From IMG/VR virus record IMGVR_UViG_3300044729_002317, positions 1-35,401 of that record: a stretch of DNA of 35,401 nt. One strand, written 5' to 3'. Shown in pieces: positions 31,371 through 35,401 of this stretch (within the stretch, counting starts at the first letter, position 1; each line of letters starts with the position of its first letter). The translations under genes were made by a program, and so were the position numbers. The DNA is from a virus. Below the pieces are notes generated by a model that saw nothing but the letters and a program-made list of their open reading frames with translations, searched no databases and had not been told where the DNA came from.

Positions 31371-31613
31371 TTAAATCGGTTTTACGTTTGCCCCAGGAAC
31401 CTTTGAAACTTTAGAAAGTACCTCATTCCATCCAGGATTTCTGCTGACGTGCTTACTTAGCATATCACCAATCTCTCCTGGTGTGGCACATCCTTGTGAC
31501 CAATCACGGGACCAAGGTTTATTATTTTCATACCAATCCATAATATCATGGACACTCATTTCAATAACTTTTTTTTCACCCGTTTCCGGATTATAAACTG
31601 GATATATTGCCAT
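31371..31613 (-). CDS. Small conserved protein upstream of phoH
   Basis: 80 residues from the ATG at 31613, which overlaps the GIY-YIG stop by 1 nt (TAATG) and has GGAG 9 nt upstream; an earlier ATG at 31628 is weaker. It reads MAIYPVYNPETGEKKVIEMS, then HDIMDWYENNKPWSRDWSQG and CATPGEIGDML. The opening (YPV.NPETGE...E) resembles FmdB-like small proteins of T4-like phages, but the paired cysteines of a zinc ribbon are missing. Function unknown. Confidence 0.7.
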   Translation of the reverse strand: MAIYPVYNPETGEKKVIEMSVHDIMDWYENNKPWSRDWSQGCATPGEIGDMLSKHVSRNPGWNEVLSKVSKVPGANVKPI

Positions 31614-32164
31614 TAAACCAATCTCCATCCTTTATGTTGTTGTTGTCTTCCTCTACGCAAATCATATATGCAAGAGGGTTTTAAATTGTGTAGTTCACAA
31701 AATTCATTAATATTGTCACCATTATATATTTCCCCCTTTGGAGACATCAATTTAAACGATTTAACATGTAAGGGAGGTTTTATTCCCATATCTTTATTTC
31801 GTTTAGAAAGACGATTTTTCGCATCTTCACTCATACCTGGACCCAATACTCTACCCTTGCAGGAATTTCGTATCTTTTCTTTACTTTTTTCAGTATGTCC
31901 AGTAAAGATAGGAGGAGCATCTCCACCATTTGATTTATTGCGAAGAATTCCAGTTCCCAAATCTTTTCTACCAAAAACATTAATCATATAAATTTCATGT
32001 TTATATGCAGCATCTTCTGTAAGATTATTTTTAAGAATGAGTATTCTGTCTTTTGGTGGAGGAGAAAAGAAATCATGTTTTTGATATGCTCTTCTACCTT
32101 TACCTTTACCAATATACCATGGAGTTTTATCTTCTCGTAAATAAGCGTAAGTATAATACTCCAT
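31613..32164 (-). CDS. GIY-YIG endonuclease, free-standing homing type
   Basis: 183 residues, ATG start. The N-terminus YYTYAYLREDKTPWYIGKGK, then GRRAYQKH is a GIY-YIG nuclease module (Y-x-Y ... YIGKG ... R), with a later conserved Glu/Asn region (HEIYMINVFGRKDLGTG ... LRNKSNGGDAP). The middle has basic GHTEKSKEKI and AKNRLSKRNK units (NUMOD3-like). The C-terminus FKLMSPKGEIYNGDNINEFC ends in a helix-turn-helix-like DNA-binding part and QQQHKGWRLV. This layout is that of Seg/mob-type homing endonucleases in T4-like phages. It sits as a self-contained insertion between thyX and the phoH-linked gene. Confidence 0.88.
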   Translation of the reverse strand: MEYYTYAYLREDKTPWYIGKGKGRRAYQKHDFFSPPPKDRILILKNNLTEDAAYKHEIYMINVFGRKDLGTGILRNKSNGGDAPPIFTGHTEKSKEKIRNSCKGRVLGPGMSEDAKNRLSKRNKDMGIKPPLHVKSFKLMSPKGEIYNGDNINEFCELHNLKPSCIYDLRRGRQQQHKGWRLV

Positions 32165-32191
32165 AAAATTACAAAATCAACACAAAAATAT

Positions 32192-32944
32192 TTAGGGACT
32201 CAGACGTGCTCTATGCAGTCTCTTCTCTTCATAGTAGTTCCAAACATTTGGTGCCCATAGTTTCAGTTCGGGAGCAATTGCATCACAAAGTGCTTGAATT
32301 TCAAGTTGAGCATCAAGTTTTGAACGAAGATCCATAAAGTGAAGAACAGACCTTAGATTGAAAGAAACCACAAAGTTCTGACGAATTGCCTGAGGAAGAT
32401 AATCCCGAATATGCTCTTCACACATACCCTGCTCATAGTAATCAACATACTCCTCACACTCACTCAAAATGCGATCTAACTTGCGTTGTCGGTGCTCTTC
32501 GGTCCATTCATACTTCTTACCCTTACGATTGGTGTAGAATCCCACAGGGCGCACATAGAAGACCTCTTCAACATCAAGTTCCTTTTTAGCAACCTTAACT
32601 ACACGCTTTCCAGTATAACGCTGAGATTGAACATCCCAACTAGTTCCGATACGATGAGTTCTTGCCTGAACGATAACATTATGAACAAATCCAGCACAAG
32701 AAAAAGTAATGCCAGGGTGCTCAATTGGACCCCAATGCCCTCTCTCATTAGCAAGCAATTGTTCAACAATCCACTGACCACATTCGTGATGGTTAGGAAC
32801 TGGAACGTTATGAATCGGAACTTCAGAATAATCGCCCTTTCCTGCTTGCCAAATAACTTGTTCTGGGATTGGATAACCCTGAAGTTTTACAACTTCAAGT
32901 CTTTTATCCAGTTCAAGAAGGTCTTTTGCTTTAATAGGTTTCAT
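32192..32944 (-). CDS. thyX: Flavin-dependent thymidylate synthase ThyX
   Basis: 250 residues; ATG overlaps the upstream stop by 4 nt (ATGA). It contains HWGPIEHPGITFSCAGFVHN, then the signature region RTHRIGTSWDVQSQRYTG, and SVLHFMDLRSKLDAQLEIQA near the C-terminus. These are the conserved ThyX segments: signature and folate/dUMP-binding helices. The reaction would be FAD-dependent methylation of dUMP to dTMP, supplying thymidine for phage DNA. The signature reads R-T-H-R with an Asp where the textbook motif RHRxxSxNxxSxR has Asn, so it is divergent. Codon third positions look less AT-rich than in neighbours. Confidence 0.9.
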   Translation of the reverse strand: MKPIKAKDLLELDKRLEVVKLQGYPIPEQVIWQAGKGDYSEVPIHNVPVPNHHECGQWIVEQLLANERGHWGPIEHPGITFSCAGFVHNVIVQARTHRIGTSWDVQSQRYTGKRVVKVAKKELDVEEVFYVRPVGFYTNRKGKKYEWTEEHRQRKLDRILSECEEYVDYYEQGMCEEHIRDYLPQAIRQNFVVSFNLRSVLHFMDLRSKLDAQLEIQALCDAIAPELKLWAPNVWNYYEEKRLHRARLSP

Positions 32945-33108
32945 TTCTTTCCAAATCCTTTTGTTGTTTTTGCTTCAAGTTCTGCAAGTTCTTGTTTTAC
33001 TACTCGCAGTTGTTTTTTCATATCAATCAGTTGCTCAGAAGAATATAGGTGTTCTTGTTTTGTCAATCTTTCAAGCAACTTTACTAGTTCTCGTGCTCTA
33101 TTAGTCAT
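32941..33108 (-). CDS. Small coiled-coil protein upstream of thyX
   Basis: 55 residues from the ATG at 33108: begins MTNRARELVKLLERLTKQEH, continues IDMKKQLRVVKQELAELEAK and ends TTKGFGKK. Entirely helical with heptad-like Leu spacing. It overlaps the upstream gene by 8 nt and thyX by 4 nt (ATGA), so it is translated in the same run. The frame is intact through both overlaps, which supports a real gene. No family recognised. Confidence 0.65.
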   Translation of the reverse strand: MTNRARELVKLLERLTKQEHLYSSEQLIDMKKQLRVVKQELAELEAKTTKGFGKK

Positions 33109-33265
33109 TATCATCCTCAAAGATTTCGTCGTAATCTAAAATTGGTCTTTTTCCCATCGGTTTCATAGGAGTGTAAGCAGAAACATCAGAATAAATTTCT
33201 GCCTTTAGAGAATCAACTAAAAGTTCCAAATTACGGACAATAAGTTTTAGTTTTTCTTTATCCAT
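33101..33265 (-). CDS. Small acidic-tailed protein
   Basis: 54 residues from the ATG at 33265 with an AGAAG ribosome site about 10 nt upstream; a GTG at 33283 is a poorer start next to the terminator. The sequence has a helix (DKEKLKLIVRNLELLVDSLK), a Pro/Met segment (TPMKPMGKRPILDYD) and an acidic end (EIFEDDND). Function unknown. Its stop overlaps the start of the coiled-coil gene. Confidence 0.6.
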   Translation of the reverse strand: MDKEKLKLIVRNLELLVDSLKAEIYSDVSAYTPMKPMGKRPILDYDEIFEDDND

Positions 33266-33296
33266 AGAATGTTTTCTTCTCACTTTATGTTAACAC

Positions 33297-33325
33297 AAAA
33301 AAAGGGAGAAGACAATCCCCCCTTT
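33297..33325 (-). terminator. Rho-independent terminator after the 85-residue gene
   Basis: Minus-strand stem AAAGGGGGGA/TTCTCCCTTT (10 bp, two G-U pairs) with a 5-nt loop, followed by further Ts and lying 3 nt past the stop at 33329. It separates the upstream small genes from the thyX-phoH-gp32 run. Confidence 0.7.
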
Positions 33326-33328
33326 ATC

Positions 33329-33586
33329 TTATTTTTTTGTTTTTTTATCTTTAACTTGATAGTTATATGATTTTGGATTTACAGTTCCTTCTGTCCATTT
33401 AATCTTTAAGATATTGCCTTTACCATATTGGTCGTAGTAATTATCAAATACTTCTACAAACGAACCTGCTTGAACAATATCATATTTTGTTTGATCATCT
33501 TCAAGATATGTAATTAAATAAGAGTTCCTGGGTAAACTTTTATTATTTGATACAGAAGGATCACAATTTTTATGTATTATTAGCAT
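33329..33586 (-). CDS. Small conserved-looking protein, unknown function
   Basis: 85 residues, ATG start, 2 nt after the upstream stop. The core LPRNSYLITYLEDDQTKYDI, then SFVEVFDNYYDQYGKGNILK and KWTEGTVNPKSYNY is a compact alpha/beta pattern I believe recurs in marine T4-like phages. A basic KDKKTKK tail closes it. No activity can be assigned. A terminator follows immediately. Confidence 0.65.
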   Translation of the reverse strand: MLIIHKNCDPSVSNNKSLPRNSYLITYLEDDQTKYDIVQAGSFVEVFDNYYDQYGKGNILKIKWTEGTVNPKSYNYQVKDKKTKK

Positions 33587-33588
33587 AA

Positions 33589-34179
33589 TTAACTTCTATT
33601 TCCCCAAGTAATATCTGGGTATGCTTCAGAAACTATTTCTTTAGTAATTTTATATCTTGTTTGTAATTTTTTATCTTTACACAAACAAAGAATCTCTGCT
33701 TCTAATGGATGTAAACCTTCCAACAGATTTACAAAAATATTTTCTCTACGAATACCATTTAAAGAATCATTACCACCCTTTACAAAGTTATAAAATTTAT
33801 CATATTCCTTACGTATTGTAGAATACTTTTGGTCAATTGCTCCGATTGAAGAATCACTCAATTGTTTAACTGCTTCTTCAATTCTTTCAGACATTGTTGT
33901 CGTCTTCATCGTATTATCCCCAAAAAAGGGAACATCACCTTCTGGTAAAACGGATATTACCGATTCATCAAAATTCCATATAAAAATTGCTTTTAATGAA
34001 TCGTGCTCATATTTTTTAAGCACTTCGACTTTTTTTACATTAGTTCTTTGTGAACTAGCAAGATTTAAAACTTCAAAAGCAAAAGGATTTGCAGGAAGAT
34101 CTATATTTTCATTTACAACTTCTTTTGCTTTTGAAGTGGTTCTTTTAGTCGTTGTTTTTTCTTTTACTGTCATTGTCAT
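33589..34179 (-). CDS. Conserved T4-like phage protein of unknown function
   Basis: 196 residues from the ATG at 34179; a second ATG at 34173 is also possible. The first 20 residues are Lys/Thr-rich (KEKTTTKRTTSKAK), like a flexible tail. A conserved-looking domain follows: NPFAFEVLNLASSQRTNVKK, then VLKKYEHDSLKAIFIWNFDE and LHPLEAEILCLCKDKKLQTR and ends AYPDITWGN. Mostly helical. I cannot name a function; it has the look of a small DNA- or RNA-metabolism accessory. A GATAAATA motif stands 31 nt upstream. Confidence 0.65.
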   Translation of the reverse strand: MTMTVKEKTTTKRTTSKAKEVVNENIDLPANPFAFEVLNLASSQRTNVKKVEVLKKYEHDSLKAIFIWNFDESVISVLPEGDVPFFGDNTMKTTTMSERIEEAVKQLSDSSIGAIDQKYSTIRKEYDKFYNFVKGGNDSLNGIRRENIFVNLLEGLHPLEAEILCLCKDKKLQTRYKITKEIVSEAYPDITWGNRS

Positions 34180-34210
34180 AAAATTAATGCAGAATTAAAT
34201 TAATTAAATT

Positions 34211-34218
34211 TATTTATC
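34211..34218 (-). promoter_or_regulatory. Possible late promoter GATAAATA
   Basis: NATAAATA match overlapping the stop of the 78-residue membrane gene, 31 nt before the ATG at 34179. The longer spacing makes it less sure than those at gp4 and gp26. Confidence 0.4.
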
Positions 34219-34453
34219 AATCATTATCACTATCATCTTCATCAATAAAATAATCAGGATCAAATCTTACTGAAACAATTTCTTGATCAATTAACTCACC
34301 ATTTTTATTGTAAAACTCTGGATGATAAGCAATTTGTTTTGGTCCTTCTTGATAGTTCATCATATATTCTCTGGCACTCCACCCGATAAAAAGTCCTACC
34401 ATAAAAAACAAAACAAATAAAAAAGAACCAAATACTAAATACGTTGCTGTCAT
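34217..34453 (-). CDS. Small membrane protein
   Basis: 78 residues, ATG start. Residues 5-26 (YLVFGSFLFVLFFMVGLFIG) form one transmembrane helix, followed by a basic/aromatic stretch and a strongly acidic cytoplasm-type tail ending DDSDND. No signal-peptidase site is obvious. The function is unknown; single-span membrane proteins of this kind occur in the early regions of marine T4-like phages. Transcription may begin at the late motif at 34644-34651, leaving a structured leader of nearly 190 nt. Confidence 0.7.
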   Translation of the reverse strand: MTATYLVFGSFLFVLFFMVGLFIGWSAREYMMNYQEGPKQIAYHPEFYNKNGELIDQEIVSVRFDPDYFIDEDDSDND

Positions 34454-34494
34454 TGATCTTCTCCGAGAGACTACTTTTTTTTCATTATATCTAA

Positions 34495-34551
34495 TTCAAT
34501 TTTGAAATATATCTCTCTTTTAAGGAAAGAAAATACTTTTTCAAAATTGAA
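34495..34551. repeat. 13-bp perfect inverted repeat (hairpin) in a 205-nt gap
   Basis: TTCAATTTTGAAA (34495-34507) and TTTCAAAATTGAA (34539-34551) pair perfectly, enclosing 31 nt that contain a smaller CTTT/AAAG stem. It lies between the glutaredoxin and membrane-protein genes. A 61-codon GTG-started frame (34471-34656) covers it but begins inside the promoter motif and is Lys-rich, so I treat the gap 34454-34658 as probably non-coding. Confidence 0.6.
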
Positions 34552-34643
34552 AGTTCTTAATGTCAATTTTGTTTCCTTTTTCTCTCCTCCTTTTTTTCTA
34601 AGCATTAACTCAAAACCACGATTAATGCCATAATTTCCAAAAT

Positions 34644-34651
34644 TATTTATA
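34644..34651 (-). promoter_or_regulatory. T4-type late promoter TATAAATA after glutaredoxin
   Basis: Perfect motif 7 nt past the glutaredoxin stop, facing the membrane-protein gene about 190 nt away. Confidence 0.45.
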
Positions 34652-34658
34652 GACACGA

Positions 34659-34907
34659 TCAGAGCATATTATTTTCTTTCAAATACGAGATCGTATCAGT
34701 ACATCCACCAAGATGCAAATCATTTAAAATTACCTGAGGAAATGTTGAACCTTCCCCAAATTCGGAATAGAATTGCTCTCTATTAAAATCAGTATTGAGT
34801 TCATATGAAGTGATTTTATATCCCTTTGATTCACTCAGAAGATTTAAAATTGTCTTTACCTTATCGCAATAAGGGCAACCTTGTTTTGAATAAATTGTAA
34901 AATTCAT
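34659..34907 (-). CDS. nrdC: Glutaredoxin
   Basis: 82 residues, ATG start. Active-site Cys11-Pro-Tyr-Cys14 (YSKQGCPYCDKV), cis-proline segment TFPQVILND and the LGGCTDTISYL glutathione-side motif are all present, so it should be a working thiol-disulphide oxidoreductase. In T4-like phages it serves as hydrogen donor for ribonucleotide reductase. Full family length. A TATAAATA motif lies 32 nt upstream inside the HNH gene. Confidence 0.93.
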   Translation of the reverse strand: MNFTIYSKQGCPYCDKVKTILNLLSESKGYKITSYELNTDFNREQFYSEFGEGSTFPQVILNDLHLGGCTDTISYLKENNML

Positions 34908-34911
34908 AATA

Positions 34912-35283
34912 CTATAAAACTTTATTTTGTCTTTGAGGGTATTTATAGAGCACTTGCTCTTGCTTATTGTGCATCCATTTTATTATAGCACTTCTTTTTT
35001 CTTCTGTAAAAAAGATTTGCTTTGAGAACCAATCTTCCCAATCTGTGTGTCCTTTATCATGATTGCATTCTTGGCAGCAACAGACAACATTGTTTGTGAA
35101 ATCCGTTCCACCTTTTGATCTTGGAACTATATGATCAATAGTTAATTTTTCTTCAGAACCACAGTAAGCACACTTATGATTCCAATTTTCTTTAATGTGC
35201 TGTCTCCATATTCGTCTTGCTTCTCCAGAACTTGTAGTATAAAGATTAAACAAATATTCTTTAGACGAATGAAGAGGAGTCAT
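34912..35283 (-). CDS. HNH endonuclease
   Basis: 123 residues from the ATG at 35283; a TTG four codons earlier is less likely. RRIWRQHIKENWNHKCAYCG, then LTIDHIVPRSKGGTDFTNNV and CCCQECNHDKG give a classic HNH fold: two CxxC zinc-binding pairs around the catalytic DHI...N...H/K residues. It may be a free-standing homing endonuclease or a DNA-packaging-type nicking enzyme; the genome context (next to glutaredoxin) does not decide. The C-terminus is Gln/Lys-rich. Confidence 0.88.
   Translation of the reverse strand: MTPLHSSKEYLFNLYTTSSGEARRIWRQHIKENWNHKCAYCGSEEKLTIDHIVPRSKGGTDFTNNVVCCCQECNHDKGHTDWEDWFSKQIFFTEEKRSAIIKWMHNKQEQVLYKYPQRQNKVL
34940..34947 (-). promoter_or_regulatory. Possible late promoter TATAAATA for glutaredoxin
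   Basis: Perfect motif inside the last codons of the HNH gene, 32 nt before the glutaredoxin ATG. Confidence 0.4.
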
Positions 35284-35306
35284 AAGTTTTTGCAACTTAT
35301 GATTAT

Positions 35307-35401
35307 TTAGAGATTAAACTTACGTCTAAATGCTTCAAAGTTTATTTGGATTTCTTCATTTGTCAATTCACGATTATAAATCATACAATTGTTCCAATGA
35401 C
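35307..35401 (-). CDS. C-terminal end of a structural protein (LamG/concanavalin-like)
   Basis: The frame enters from the right edge and stops at 35307. The 30 visible residues read HWNNCMIYNRELTNEEIQIN, then FEAFRRKFNL. The form 'YNR.LT.EEI..NF.A...RF' is the usual C-terminal strand and helix of LamG/concanavalin-like domains in phage virion proteins. The start lies outside the window. Function as a carbohydrate-binding virion protein is inferred. Confidence 0.7.
   Translation of the reverse strand, partial: HWNNCMIYNRELTNEEIQINFEAFRRKFNL

Noticed and set aside
31614-31628. Earlier ATG (31628) for the gene after the GIY-YIG endonuclease
   Set aside because: The ATG at 31613 has a well-spaced GGAG and a TAATG overlap; the extra MEIGL residues are just endonuclease codons read in another frame.
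34017-34035. Repeat-like runs of short A/T palindromes considered as an origin or attachment site
   Set aside because: Only ordinary AT-rich coding sequence; no iterons, no core-type direct repeats and no integrase gene in the window.
34471-34656. 61-codon GTG-started frame between glutaredoxin and the membrane protein
   Set aside because: It begins inside a TATAAATA promoter motif, is Lys-rich without recognisable pattern and covers a perfect inverted repeat; more likely non-coding.

Overview
The window is AT-rich (roughly two thirds A+T) and densely packed, with many ATGA or TAATG gene overlaps. The gene set is that of a T4-like marine myovirus, most likely a cyanophage. T4-type baseplate and hub genes (gp5, gp26, gp51, gp27-like, gp54, gp48, gp53), the gp4 head-completion protein and the gp33/gp59/gp32 replication-transcription cluster sit beside genes typical of marine T4-like phages: PhoH, ThyX, glutaredoxin, a Cas4/Exo-like nuclease and a DUF1825-like protein whose family I know from cyanobacteria. 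No photosynthesis gene, tRNA, integrase or CRISPR array was seen. All assignments come from reading sequence and motifs, not from database searches.

Layout. Positions 1-14204 (minus strand) hold tail fibre and adhesin genes, including a three-gene module present in two diverged copies, a collagen-like fibre and the remains of a glycosyltransferase gene. Positions 14204-24015 (minus) are the baseplate hub and tail-core operon: a small beta-helix-like protein, an OB-fold gp5 hub without a recognisable lysozyme domain, a gp27-like hub, two large proteins carrying an M23 peptidase and a tail-lysozyme domain, then gp51, gp26 and gp54. Positions 24047-27677 are a plus-strand island: gp4, a conserved unknown, gp48, gp53 and a small unknown. 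Positions 27747-34179 (minus) are replication, recombination and nucleotide genes: gp32, DUF1825-like, gp59, gp33-like, exonuclease, PhoH, an unknown, a GIY-YIG endonuclease, ThyX and small conserved genes. Positions 34217-35401 hold a small membrane protein, glutaredoxin, an HNH endonuclease and the 3' end of a structural gene with a LamG-like C-terminus.

Regulation. Several structural genes have a T4-type late promoter motif (NATAAATA) 21-22 nt before the start codon, in two cases lying over the stop codon of the previous gene. gp32 has its own host-type promoter (TTGACA-17-TACAAT) and a strong rho-independent terminator. The most notable signal is at the gp26/gp51 junction: an in-frame T TTT TTC slippery heptamer with a Shine-Dalgarno-like GGAGGGG 8 nt upstream. 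A -1 shift there would fuse gp26 to gp51, the arrangement used by the G/GT tail assembly chaperones of long-tailed phages. gp51 was found by hand.
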